Source: Duganella aceris
GTDB taxonomy: Bacteria; Pseudomonadota; Gammaproteobacteria; Burkholderiales; Burkholderiaceae_D
NCBI RefSeq assembly: GCF_011090165.1
Contig: NZ_JAADJT010000013.1
Location: 62,001-126,000, forward strand
Length of the DNA: 64,000 nt
Direction of reading: 5' to 3'
A model generated the notes under the pieces. That model ran no database searches, was not told the origin of the DNA, and saw nothing but the letters and a program-made list of their open reading frames with translations. Position 1 is the first letter of the stretch. Every line of letters starts with the position of its first letter. Below are positions 1 to 8,732 of the stretch, piece after piece. Both the position numbers and the translations under genes were made by a program.

Positions 1-1
1 G

Positions 2-448
2 CGCAAGTTGAACTGGTATCCGGTGATGAACGCCTGCGTGCTGGGCATGGCCGCGATGGTGCTGCTCGCGCTGCCGCTGACGCACGACGTGGTGGCCGAC
101 CCGCACATCACCTGGGCCACGGCGCCGCTGGCGACCTTCCTGTTCCCGCTGATCGGATTGTTCATGGCGCCGATCTACCCCGGCATCAACTCGGTGATGC
201 TGAGCTCTTTGCCGAAGAACCAGCACTCGTCGATGACCGGGCTGCTGGTGATTTTCTCGGCGCTGGGCGGCACCACCGGCTCGCTGATCACCGGCTACGT
301 GTTCGGCAATTTCAGCGGCCATTTCGCGTTTTACCTGACGCTGGTGCCGATCTCGATCGTGCTGGTGATGTTGTATTTCTTCAAAAAGGCGGTCGATGAC
401 GGTGGCGGAGAATTTGACCGCACCGCTATAATCAGCGGTCAGCATTGA
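2..448 (+). CDS. MFS sugar transporter, C-terminal part (cut by window start)
   Basis: Open from the first in-frame codon, so the gene begins before the window. The visible 148 or so residues hold about four hydrophobic membrane segments, with a short basic tail after the last one. The pattern APIYPGINSVMLSSLP followed by SSMTGLLVIFSALGG resembles the C-terminal half of FucP-type sugar:proton symporters of the major facilitator superfamily. It ends 10 bp before a LacI-family regulator on the same strand, an arrangement usual for a sugar uptake operon with its own regulator. The substrate cannot be told from this fragment; fucose, glucose/galactose or N-acetylglucosamine type are all possible. 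Confidence 0.8.
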   Translation, partial: RKLNWYPVMNACVLGMAAMVLLALPLTHDVVADPHITWATAPLATFLFPLIGLFMAPIYPGINSVMLSSLPKNQHSSMTGLLVIFSALGGTTGSLITGYVFGNFSGHFAFYLTLVPISIVLVMLYFFKKAVDDGGGEFDRTAIISGQH

Positions 449-458
449 TCGATCTTTT

Positions 459-1469
459 ATGAATCTGGAGCGCCTCGCGAATCAACTGGGTGTATCGAAG
501 ACCACGGTGAGCCGGGCATTGAACGGCTACCCCGAGGTCAACGTCCGCACCCGCGAGCGCGTATTGAAGGCGGCGGCGGACGCCGGCTATCAGCCGAATC
601 CGATGGCGCGCTCGCTGGCGCTGGGGCGCACCAATGTGTTCGGCATCATCTACCCGCTGCTGCCGGCGGACCTGGGCGACCCGATGTTCCTCGACGTGGT
701 GGCCGGCATGTCGGCCGCGCTGGAAGCGGTCAACAAGAATTTGATCATCGCCCCGGTGTCGCCGGCGGCGGAGCAGCCGTCGTACCAGCAGATCGTGCGT
801 GGGCGGCGGGTCGACGGCCTGGTGATCGGCCGCACGCTGGTGCACGACGAGCGCATCGCCTTCCTCAGCAAATCCAAATTTCCCTTCGTCGCGCACGGCC
901 GCACGCAGCTGGACGCGCCGTATGCGTGGTTCGACTACGACAACGCCGCCGGCATCCGCATGGCGGTGGAGCGGCTGCTGGGCCTGGGCCACCAGCGCGT
1001 CGCCCTGATCAGCGCACCGCTGGAATTGAACTTCGCCCGTCAGCGCAAGGACAGCTTCGTGGCATCGATGACGGCGGCGGGATTGTCGGTGGATCCGCGC
1101 CACCTGATCGCCGACACGCTGGACCGCCGCAGCGGCCACGAGGCGATGCAGCGACTGCTGGCGTGCTCGCCGCGTCCGACGGCGGTCATCGTCGACAACC
1201 ACCTGTCCGGCGCAGGCGCGCTGCGCGCGCTGCTGGACGCCGGCATCGAGATCGGCAAAGAGATCTCCCTGATCGTCTGGGGCAACATGGCCGACACGCT
1301 GCTCGGCGCCCACGTCACGACGATCGACCAACCCGACCCGCGCCAGGCCGGCGCCCGCATGATCGCCATGCTGCTGGCGCTGGTGGACGGCACCCCGGCC
1401 AGCGAGTTGCAGGAGCTGTGGCAGCCCATCCTGCTGGCTGGTTCCACCGTCGGACCGGCCCAAACCTGA
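459..1469 (+). CDS. LacI-family transcriptional regulator
   Basis: 336 residues, the usual LacI-family length. The N-terminus (residues 1-50) is a typical LacI helix-turn-helix with hinge: ERLANQLGVSKTTVSRALNG, then NVRTRERVLKAAADAGYQPNPMARSL. The remainder is a periplasmic-binding-protein-like sensor domain with motifs such as RRVDGLVIGR and the late WGN and TIDQP stretch. The ATG start lies 10 bp after the transporter stop, so the two are probably co-transcribed and this protein probably regulates that sugar uptake operon (inference). The gene ends just before a long palindrome that separates it from the convergent icmF gene. Confidence 0.9.
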   Translation: MNLERLANQLGVSKTTVSRALNGYPEVNVRTRERVLKAAADAGYQPNPMARSLALGRTNVFGIIYPLLPADLGDPMFLDVVAGMSAALEAVNKNLIIAPVSPAAEQPSYQQIVRGRRVDGLVIGRTLVHDERIAFLSKSKFPFVAHGRTQLDAPYAWFDYDNAAGIRMAVERLLGLGHQRVALISAPLELNFARQRKDSFVASMTAAGLSVDPRHLIADTLDRRSGHEAMQRLLACSPRPTAVIVDNHLSGAGALRALLDAGIEIGKEISLIVWGNMADTLLGAHVTTIDQPDPRQAGARMIAMLLALVDGTPASELQELWQPILLAGSTVGPAQT

Positions 1470-1476
1470 ATGTCCT

Positions 1477-1574
1477 AAACTCCGGGGTCAGAGCTAAAAA
1501 CTGGACACGGGCTCAACAGTAGCGTGCGCTACTGTTGAGCCCGTGTCCAGTTTTTAGCTCTGACCCCGGAGTTT
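1477..1574. repeat. Long perfect inverted repeat between convergent genes
   Basis: The arms 1477-1524 and 1527-1574 are exact reverse complements (48 bp each) around a 2-nt loop. The gap between the lacI stop (1469) and the icmF stop (1579) is almost entirely this palindrome. Its inner part contains GCTCAACAGTAGCG, which recurs with one changed base in the palindrome at 50799-50882. The outer part contains CTCCGGGGTCAGAGC, related to the GGGGTCAGACCCC core at 4946. It could act as a bidirectional terminator or belong to a REP-like repeat family; neither is shown by the sequence alone. Confidence 0.95.
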
Positions 1575-1578
1575 TAGG

Positions 1579-4500
1579 TCACATATTGCGGCGGTACTGG
1601 CCGCCGACTTCGAACAGTGCTGTCGTGATCTGGCCTAGCGAGCAGACGCGGACGGCTTCCATCAGCTTTTCAAACACGTTGGCGTTGTCGATCGCGGCTT
1701 GCTGTAATGCCGCCAGCGCGGCCGGGGAGGCTTCGGCGTTTCGAGTGTGGAAGTCTTCCAGGCGCTTGAGCTGCGATTGTTTTTCGTCGTCGGTGGAGCG
1801 GGCCAGTTCGATCTTCTGCGGCTCGCCCGTGGCCTTCGGATTGCGGAAGGTGTTGACGCCGATGATCGGCAGGGTGCCGTCGTGCTTCTGGTGCTCGTAC
1901 AGCATCGATTCTTCCTGGATCTTGCCGCGCTGGTAGCCGGTTTCCATCGCGCCCAGCACGCCGCCGCGTTCGGCGATGCGCTCGAACTCTTGCAGCACCG
2001 CTTCCTCCACCAGGTCGGTCAGCTCTTCCATGATGAATGAGCCTTGGTTCGGGTTCTCGTTCTTGGCCAGGCCCCATTCGCGGTTGATGATCAGCTGGAT
2101 CGCCAGCGCGCGGCGCACCGATTCGTCGGTCGGTGTGGTGATCGCTTCGTCGTAGGCGTTGGTGTGCAGCGAGTTGCAGTTGTCGTAGATGGCGATCAGC
2201 GCTTGCAGGGTGGTGCGGATGTCGTTGAAGTCGATCTCCTGCGCGTGCAGCGAGCGGCCCGACGTTTGCACGTGATACTTCAATTTCTGCGAGCGGTCGT
2301 TGGCACCGTATTTGTCGCGCATCGCGATGGCCCACAGGCGGCGGGCGACCCGGCCCAGCACCGTGTACTCGGGGTCCATGCCGTTGGAGAAGAAGAACGA
2401 CAGGTTGGGCGCGAAGTCGTCGATGTGCATGCCGCGCGCCAGGTAGGCTTCGACAAACGTGAAGCCGTTCGACAGCGTGAACGCCAGCTGCGAGATCGGG
2501 TTCGCGCCCGCTTCGGCGATGTGGTAGCCGGAGATCGACACCGAGTAGAAGTTGCGCACCTGGTGGTGGACGAAGTATTCCTGGATGTCGCCCATCACCT
2601 TCAGCGAGAACTCGGTCGAGAAGATGCAGGTGTTCTGGCCCTGGTCTTCCTTGAGGATGTCGGCCTGCACGGTGCCGCGCACGTTCGCCAGCACCCATTC
2701 GCGGATCTTGGCCGCTTCGTCGGCGGTCGGCTGGCGGCCGTTGTCGGCCACGAACTTGTCGATCTGCTGGTCGATCGCGGTGTTCATGAACATCGCGAGG
2801 ATGGTCGGCGCCGGGCCGTTGATGGTCATCGATACCGAGGTGCTCGGGCTGCACAGGTTGAAGCCGTCGTACAGCGCCTTCATGTCGTCCAGCGTGGCGA
2901 TCGAGACGCCGGAGTTGCCGACTTTGCCGTAGATGTCGGGACGCAGCGCGGGATCGGCGCCGTACAAGGTCACCGAGTCGAACGCGGTCGACAGGCGCTT
3001 GGCGTCCATGCCGGTCGAGACCAGCTTGAAGCGGCGGTTGGTGCGGAAGGCGTCGCCTTCGCCGGCGAACATGCGGGTCGGGTCTTCGCCTTCGCGCTTG
3101 AAGGCGAACACGCCGGCGGTGAAGGGGAAGGAGCCGGGCACGTTCTCCAGCATCAGGAAGCGCAGCACTTCGCCGTGGTCTTCGTAACGCGGCAGCGCGA
3201 CCTTGCGGATCTTGGTGCCGGACAGGGTGTGCTGGATCAGGCGCGTGCGGATTTCCTTGTCGCGGATTTTGACGACGTAGTCGTCGCCCGCATACGCGGC
3301 CTGCATGTCGGGCCATTGGGCCAGCAGCTTCTTGGCGCCGCCGTCCATCTCGGCGTCGCGCTCGGCGATCAGTTCATCAAAGTCGGCGCTCTTGTGGGCG
3401 ATGGCCAGCATGCGCTTCGATTCCGTCAGCTGCTGGCGTTCGCGCGCCAGCGTGACCTGCTTGCGCGTGAAGCGGTGGTAGCCGCGCACGGTGTCGGCGA
3501 TCTCCGCCAGGTAGCGCGCGCGCGCCGGCGGCACGATGACGTGCTTGCCGCTGGAGTGGCGCACGTCGGCGCCCGGCAGTTTGCCCGGCCTGGATTGCAG
3601 GCCGAATTGCGCCAGCTTCGGCAGCAGGCCCTGATACAGCGCGGTGACACCGTCGTCGTTGAAGCGCGATGCCTGCGTGCCGTAGACCGGCATCTCTTCC
3701 GGGCGCTGGCTCCACAGTTCGCGGTTGCGCTGGTACTGCTTGGCGACGTCGCGCAGCGCGTCCAGCGAGCCTTTGCGGTCAAACTTGTTGATGGCGATGA
3801 AGTCGGCGAAATCGAGCATGTCGATTTTTTCCAGCTGCGAGGCGGCGCCGAATTCCGGCGTCATCACGTACATCGAGACGTCGACGTGCGGCACGATGGC
3901 GGCGTCGCCCTGGCCGATGCCGGAAGTCTCGACGATCACCAGGTCGAAGCCGGCCACCTTGCAGGCGGCGATGACGTCGGGCAGCGCTTGCGATATCTCG
4001 GAGCCCGCTTCGCGCGTGGCCAGCGATCGCATGAACACGCGCGTTTGGCCTGCCCACGGATTGATGGCGTTCATGCGGATCCGGTCGCCCAGCAGCGCGC
4101 CGCCGGATTTGCGGCGCGACGGGTCGATCGAGATGATGGCGATGTTCAGCGCGTCGCCCTGGTCGAGGCGGATGCGGCGGATCAGTTCATCGGTCAGCGA
4201 GGATTTGCCGGCGCCGCCGGTGCCGGTGATGCCGAGCGTCGGCACCGGCAGGTGTTCGGCGGCGGCCAGCAGTTCGGCGCGCAGCGCGGGCGTGGCCTTT
4301 TCGTTTTCCAGCGCGGTGATCAGCTGCGCCAACGGGCGGTGGCGCGCGGCGATATCGCCTTCGCGCAGCGGCGCCAGCGAGGTTGGCGAGTATTGCGTCA
4401 GGTCGATGTCGCACTGCTGCACCATCCATTGGATCATGCCGACAAGGCCCATGCGCTGGCCGTCTTCCGGGCTGAAGATCTTGGTGACGCCGTAGGCGTG

Positions 4501-4866
4501 CAGGTCGGCGATTTCGTCGGGGACGATGACGCCGCCGCCGCCGCCGAAGACCTTGATGTGCGCGCCGCCGCGCTGGCGCAGCAGGTCGATCATGTATTTG
4601 AAGTATTCGACGTGGCCGCCCTGGTAACTGGAGATGGCGATGCCTTGCACGTCTTCGGCCAGCGCGGCGGTCACCACGTCGTCGACCGAGCGGTTGTGGC
4701 CGAGGTGGACCACTTCGACGCCGTTCGATTGCAGGATGCGGCGCATGATGTTGATCGAGGCGTCGTGGCCGTCGAACAGTGAGGCCGCTGTGACGAAGCG
4801 GACTTTGTTCGTGAGGCGCGGCTGGTCCGGCACGGCCGCGATTTTCGGAGCTGAGAGGTCGTTCAT
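1579..4866 (-). CDS. icmF: Fused isobutyryl-CoA mutase IcmF (cobalamin-dependent)
   Basis: 1095 residues, the normal length for IcmF. Order of parts: N-terminal B12-binding domain (about residues 20-150, DGHDASIN near residue 33 and a GGGGGVI stretch), a MeaB/ArgK-like chaperone GTPase (P-loop GTGGAGKSS near residue 219), then the substrate-binding mutase barrel (from about residue 520, with ENVPGSFPFTAGVF). The enzyme interconverts isobutyryl-CoA and n-butyryl-CoA, and in some members pivalyl- or isovaleryl-CoA, using adenosylcobalamin; the fused GTPase loads and protects the cofactor. The ATG has an AGGG ribosome site. A palindromic TGACGT operator-like site lies 30 bp upstream. The substrate range within the family is inferred from architecture. 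Confidence 0.93.
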   Translation of the reverse strand: MNDLSAPKIAAVPDQPRLTNKVRFVTAASLFDGHDASINIMRRILQSNGVEVVHLGHNRSVDDVVTAALAEDVQGIAISSYQGGHVEYFKYMIDLLRQRGGAHIKVFGGGGGVIVPDEIADLHAYGVTKIFSPEDGQRMGLVGMIQWMVQQCDIDLTQYSPTSLAPLREGDIAARHRPLAQLITALENEKATPALRAELLAAAEHLPVPTLGITGTGGAGKSSLTDELIRRIRLDQGDALNIAIISIDPSRRKSGGALLGDRIRMNAINPWAGQTRVFMRSLATREAGSEISQALPDVIAACKVAGFDLVIVETSGIGQGDAAIVPHVDVSMYVMTPEFGAASQLEKIDMLDFADFIAINKFDRKGSLDALRDVAKQYQRNRELWSQRPEEMPVYGTQASRFNDDGVTALYQGLLPKLAQFGLQSRPGKLPGADVRHSSGKHVIVPPARARYLAEIADTVRGYHRFTRKQVTLARERQQLTESKRMLAIAHKSADFDELIAERDAEMDGGAKKLLAQWPDMQAAYAGDDYVVKIRDKEIRTRLIQHTLSGTKIRKVALPRYEDHGEVLRFLMLENVPGSFPFTAGVFAFKREGEDPTRMFAGEGDAFRTNRRFKLVSTGMDAKRLSTAFDSVTLYGADPALRPDIYGKVGNSGVSIATLDDMKALYDGFNLCSPSTSVSMTINGPAPTILAMFMNTAIDQQIDKFVADNGRQPTADEAAKIREWVLANVRGTVQADILKEDQGQNTCIFSTEFSLKVMGDIQEYFVHHQVRNFYSVSISGYHIAEAGANPISQLAFTLSNGFTFVEAYLARGMHIDDFAPNLSFFFSNGMDPEYTVLGRVARRLWAIAMRDKYGANDRSQKLKYHVQTSGRSLHAQEIDFNDIRTTLQALIAIYDNCNSLHTNAYDEAITTPTDESVRRALAIQLIINREWGLAKNENPNQGSFIMEELTDLVEEAVLQEFERIAERGGVLGAMETGYQRGKIQEESMLYEHQKHDGTLPIIGVNTFRNPKATGEPQKIELARSTDDEKQSQLKRLEDFHTRNAEASPAALAALQQAAIDNANVFEKLMEAVRVCSLGQITTALFEVGGQYRRNM

Positions 4867-4896
4867 TGGTGTCCCTTATACTTTTTCTTTATTATA

Positions 4897-4916
4897 TGAC
4901 GTTTACGTTAACGTCA
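4897..4916. promoter_or_regulatory. Operator-like palindrome upstream of icmF
   Basis: The sequence TGACGTTTACGTTAACGTCA is a near-perfect dyad 31 bp upstream of the icmF ATG, in an AT-rich stretch suited to a promoter. The alternating ACGT/TTAACG pattern resembles sites of LiuR, the MerR-family regulator of branched-chain amino acid and acyl-CoA catabolism in proteobacteria. That assignment is from memory of the motif. The dyad itself is directly seen. Confidence 0.5.
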
Positions 4917-4945
4917 ATTAATCGAAACCCGCACTGCGGCAAACA

Positions 4946-4975
4946 GGGGTCAGACCCCGTACGGGGTCTGACCCC
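4946..4975. repeat. 30-bp perfect palindrome with GGGGTCAGACCCC core
   Basis: The arms 4946-4960 and 4961-4975 are exact reverse complements with no loop, and each arm itself contains the small palindrome GGGGTCAGACCCC. It lies between the start of icmF and the stop of the indolepyruvate oxidoreductase gene, both on the minus strand. It could terminate that upstream gene, though no T-run follows. The GGGGTCAGA string also occurs in the palindrome at 1477-1574. Confidence 0.8.
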
Positions 4976-5004
4976 AGCGTCTGGGTTGCGGGTCCACGTC
5001 TCAA

Positions 5005-8000
5005 TCATGCAGCGCGCTGTTGGCTGAATTGCGTTAGCAGGCGGGCCTTCTCGGCGTGGAAGGTGGCGACCGCCTTTTCTTTCACATGGCCGAAGCCGCG
5101 CACTTTCTCCGGCAGGCCGGCCAGGTCGACCGCGACGGCGTGGTTTTCCGGCGTCAGCTGGTCAATCAACGCGACCACCAGTTCGCGGTATTCGACGATC
5201 AGCGCACGTTCCATCTTGCGCTCTTCGGTGTAGCCGAAGATGTCGAACGCGCCGCCGCGCAGCCCCTTGAACTTGGCCAGCAGCTTGAACGCGCTCCACA
5301 TCCACGAGCCGAATTCCGCCTTGACCAGATGGCCCTTGGCGTCCTTCTTGGCGAACATCGGCGGCGCCAGATTGAACTTGACCGAGAAGTTGCCCTCGAA
5401 CTGCTGCTTCAGCTGCTCGACGAAACGGCCGTCGGTGTACAGGCGCGCGACTTCGTATTCGTCCTTGTAGGCCATCAGCTTGAAGTAATACTTGGCGACG
5501 GCGGTGGACAGCTTGTTGCCCAGGCCGAGCGCCGTTTCCTTCGCGCGCACCTGCGACACCAGCTGCTCATAGGTCGCGGCGTAAGCGGCGTCCTGGTAGG
5601 CGGTCAGGAACTCGACGCGCTTGGCCAGCACGTTCTCCAGGCTTTGCGGCATCTGCACCACGATGGCTTGCGCCGGCGTCGCCACGCGCTCGACGCGCTT
5701 CAGGTCCACGGCGGCGCGGCGGCCCCACAGGAAGCTTTTCTTGTTCGAGGCGATGCCGACGCCGTTCAGTTCAATCGCGCGCAGCAGCGACGCTTCCGTC
5801 AGCGGGATGCGGCCCTTCTGCCATGCGTAGCCGAGCATGAACAGGTTGGCGGCGATCGAGTCGCCCATCAGCGCGGTGGCCAGCTTGGTGGCATCGATGA
5901 AATCGGCGGCGCCGGCGCCGACCGATTCCTCGATCAGTGCGCGCACTTCGGCCACCGGATACTGCCAGTCGGCGTTCTGCGCGAAGGTGCCGGGCGGCTG
6001 CTCGTGCAGGTTGATCACGGCCAGCGTGCGGCCCGGACGCATCTTCGATACCGCGTCGGCGGCGCCGGCGGTCAGCATGTCGCAGCCGAGGATGACGTCG
6101 GCCTCGCCGGTGGCGATGCGTTGCGCGCGCAGGTGCGCAGGGGTCTTCGCGACCTTGACGTGCGACGTGACCGAGCCGTTTTTCTGCGACATGCCGGTCA
6201 TGTCCAGCACCGACGCGCCTTTGCCTTCCAGGTGCGCGGCCATGCCCATCAAGGCGCCGACGGTGATCACGCCGGTGCCGCCGATGCCGTTGATCAGGAT
6301 GTTGTACGGTTGCTCGCACGATGGCAGCGCCGGCTCCGGCAGAGGGCCGAAGCCGTCGTCGGCGTTGTCCTTGGTGACGCCCGTTTTGGTCTTCTTCAGC
6401 GCGCCGCCTTCGACCGTGACGAAGCTCGGGCAGAAGCCCTTCACGCAAGAGTAGTCTTTGTTGCACGACGATTGATCGATGGTGCGCTTGCGGCCGAACT
6501 CCGTTTCCTTCGGCAGGATCGAGGTGCAGTTCGATTGCACGCCGCAGTCGCCGCAGCCTTCGCACACGGCTTCGTTGATGACCATGCGCTTGGCCGGGTC
6601 GGGGAACTCGCCTTTTTTCCGGCGCCGGCGCTTCTCGGCCGCGCAGGTCTGGTCGTAGATGATGACCGATACGCCTTCCAGCTCGCGCAGTTCGCGCTGC
6701 ACCGCGTCCATGTCCTTGCGGTCGTGCAGGCTGACCACCGTCGGCAGCGCGCTGCGGTCGGTGTAGCGGCTCAGGTCTTCGGTCACCAGTGCGATGCGCT
6801 TGACGCCTTCGGCCGCCATCTGCTGCGCGATCATCGGCACCGAGGTGATGCCGTCGACCGGCTGGCCGCCCGTCATCGCGACCGCGTCGTTGTACAGGAT
6901 CTTGTAGGTCATGTTGACCTTGGCCGCCACCGCCGCGCGGATCGCCAGATAGCCGGAGTGGAAGTAGGTGCCGTCGCCGAGGTTCTGGAACACGTGCGGG
7001 ATTTTCGAGAACGCAGCCTGGCCGATCCACGGCGCGCCTTCGCCGCCCATGTGCGTGGTCAGCTTGTTGAACTCGGGGTAGATCGAGGTCGCCATCACGT
7101 GGCAGCCGATGCCGGCCAGCGCCAGGCTGCCTTCCGGGACTTTGGTCGAGGTGTTGTGCGGGCATCCGGAGCAGTAGAACGCCGGGCGGAAAGGCGTGCT
7201 GATGGCCTTCTTCAGCACCGCGTCCTTGGCGTCGAGGAAGGACAGGCGGGCCTTGATGTGATCGCAGGTGACCGGGTCGGAGATCAGGCGGGACACGCGC
7301 GAAGCGATCACGCGCGCCACTTGCGACACCGAGAAGTCGGCCTTGGAGGTCAGCAGCCATTCGCCTCGCGGCGCGACCCATTCGCCTTTTTCGTCGAACT
7401 TGCCGATCACGCGCGGACGCACGTCGTCGCGCCAGTTGTACAGCTGTTCCTTCAGTTGATATTCGACGATCTGGCGCTTTTCCTCCACCACCAGGATCTC
7501 GTCCAGGCCCTGGGCGAATTCGCGCACGCTGTCCGGCTCCAGCGGCCATGGCATCGCGACCTTGAACAGGCGCAGGCCGACGTCGGCCGCCATCTTCTCG
7601 TCGATGCCCAGTTCCTCCAGCGCTTCCAGCACGTCGAGGTAGGATTTGCCGGAGGCGATGATGCCAAGCTTGGCGTTCGGGCTGGTGATGGTGGTGTGAT
7701 TCAGCTTGTTCTCGCGCGCGTAGGCCAGCGCGGCGTAGATCTTATAGTCCTGCATCAGCGCTTCCTGATTGCGCGCCTGCTGGCCCAGCGGGATGCTGGA
7801 CAGGCGTGCATTCAGGCCGCCTTCCGGCATGACGAAATCGTGCGGGATCTTGACTTCGACGCGGAACGGATCGGCGTCGATCGAGGCCGACGATTCGACC
7901 GTGTCGGCCAGCGCCTTGAACGCCACCGTGCAGCCGGAGAAGCGCGACATCGCCCAGCCGTGGATGCCGAGGTCGAGGTATTCCTGCACATTGCATGGAT

Positions 8001-8565
8001 ACAGCACCGGGATCATCGAGGCCGAGAACAGGTGGTCCGACTGGTGCGGCAGCGTCGACGAATAGGCGCCGTGATCGTCGCCCGCCACCAGCAGCACGCC
8101 GCCGTGCTTCGAGGTGCCGGCGTGGTTCATATGCTTGAACACGTCGCCGCAGCGGTCGACGCCCGGGCCTTTGCCGTACCACATGGCGAACACGCCGTCG
8201 TATTTGGCTTCGCCGATCAGGTCCACCTGCTGCGAGCCCCAGACGGCGGTCGCCGCCAGATCCTCGTTCACGCCGGGGACGAACTGCACGTGATGCGCTT
8301 CCAGGTGCGCTTTGGCCTTCCACAGGTTTTCATCCAGGCCGCCCAGCGGCGAGCCGCGATAGCCGGAAATGAAGCCGGCCGTGTTCAGGCCTGCGGCCTG
8401 GTCGCGCACGCGCTGCATCATCGGTAGGCGTACCAGCGCCTGTATGCCGGAGAGGAAGATGTCGCCATCGGTGGCGGTGTATTTGTCGTCGAGGCTCACG
8501 GTCGTGAGTCGGGATGCGGCGCCGGCGTGGGCGGCGGGGCCGTGTGCCGAAGTTGTATCGGGCAT
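5005..8565 (-). CDS. Fused indolepyruvate ferredoxin oxidoreductase
   Basis: 1186 residues, matching the single-chain form that joins the IorA (thiamine diphosphate) and IorB (gamma) parts. Visible pieces: N-terminal pyrimidine-binding part with GYRGSPLGGLD (residues 70-80), a thiamine-diphosphate part with GIGCHVMATS and GDGTYFHSGY, ferredoxin-like cysteine clusters CEGCGDCGVQSNC and CNKDYSCVKGFC near residues 667-712, then the gamma domain starting at ILINGIGGTGVITVG. It would oxidatively decarboxylate aryl- or branched 2-oxoacids to acyl-CoA, passing electrons to ferredoxin. It shares a strand with icmF, 138 bp upstream of it, which fits amino acid catabolism, but co-regulation is an inference. 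Confidence 0.92.
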   Translation of the reverse strand: MPDTTSAHGPAAHAGAASRLTTVSLDDKYTATDGDIFLSGIQALVRLPMMQRVRDQAAGLNTAGFISGYRGSPLGGLDENLWKAKAHLEAHHVQFVPGVNEDLAATAVWGSQQVDLIGEAKYDGVFAMWYGKGPGVDRCGDVFKHMNHAGTSKHGGVLLVAGDDHGAYSSTLPHQSDHLFSASMIPVLYPCNVQEYLDLGIHGWAMSRFSGCTVAFKALADTVESSASIDADPFRVEVKIPHDFVMPEGGLNARLSSIPLGQQARNQEALMQDYKIYAALAYARENKLNHTTITSPNAKLGIIASGKSYLDVLEALEELGIDEKMAADVGLRLFKVAMPWPLEPDSVREFAQGLDEILVVEEKRQIVEYQLKEQLYNWRDDVRPRVIGKFDEKGEWVAPRGEWLLTSKADFSVSQVARVIASRVSRLISDPVTCDHIKARLSFLDAKDAVLKKAISTPFRPAFYCSGCPHNTSTKVPEGSLALAGIGCHVMATSIYPEFNKLTTHMGGEGAPWIGQAAFSKIPHVFQNLGDGTYFHSGYLAIRAAVAAKVNMTYKILYNDAVAMTGGQPVDGITSVPMIAQQMAAEGVKRIALVTEDLSRYTDRSALPTVVSLHDRKDMDAVQRELRELEGVSVIIYDQTCAAEKRRRRKKGEFPDPAKRMVINEAVCEGCGDCGVQSNCTSILPKETEFGRKRTIDQSSCNKDYSCVKGFCPSFVTVEGGALKKTKTGVTKDNADDGFGPLPEPALPSCEQPYNILINGIGGTGVITVGALMGMAAHLEGKGASVLDMTGMSQKNGSVTSHVKVAKTPAHLRAQRIATGEADVILGCDMLTAGAADAVSKMRPGRTLAVINLHEQPPGTFAQNADWQYPVAEVRALIEESVGAGAADFIDATKLATALMGDSIAANLFMLGYAWQKGRIPLTEASLLRAIELNGVGIASNKKSFLWGRRAAVDLKRVERVATPAQAIVVQMPQSLENVLAKRVEFLTAYQDAAYAATYEQLVSQVRAKETALGLGNKLSTAVAKYYFKLMAYKDEYEVARLYTDGRFVEQLKQQFEGNFSVKFNLAPPMFAKKDAKGHLVKAEFGSWMWSAFKLLAKFKGLRGGAFDIFGYTEERKMERALIVEYRELVVALIDQLTPENHAVAVDLAGLPEKVRGFGHVKEKAVATFHAEKARLLTQFSQQRAA

Positions 8566-8732
8566 GGTGTGTCTCCGTTTTTAGTATCAGATCGCGCCCG
8601 AATTCGGTCGCGCCGGGTAGGCGCGCCTGGATCGGGCCATGGGCCGCATGGTTAGCAGTCCATGAAGTATGGGCGCGGGTTGACGTATACGGAAATAGCG
8701 ATTGCCGATATGGGTATAAGAAAAAACGATGG

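Noticed and set aside
1477..1574. An insertion sequence end or miniature transposon
   Set aside because: No target-site duplication or transposase can be seen, and the whole unit is one hairpin without an internal segment.
2044..4782. A 912-codon open frame antisense to icmF
   Set aside because: It is the mirror frame of a GC-rich gene. The product is Val/Arg/His-rich with no domain, and icmF is unmistakable on the other strand.
5056..8427. An 1123-codon open frame antisense to the indolepyruvate oxidoreductase gene
   Set aside because: Mirror frame of a high-GC gene with low-complexity composition. No motif and no ribosome site pattern.
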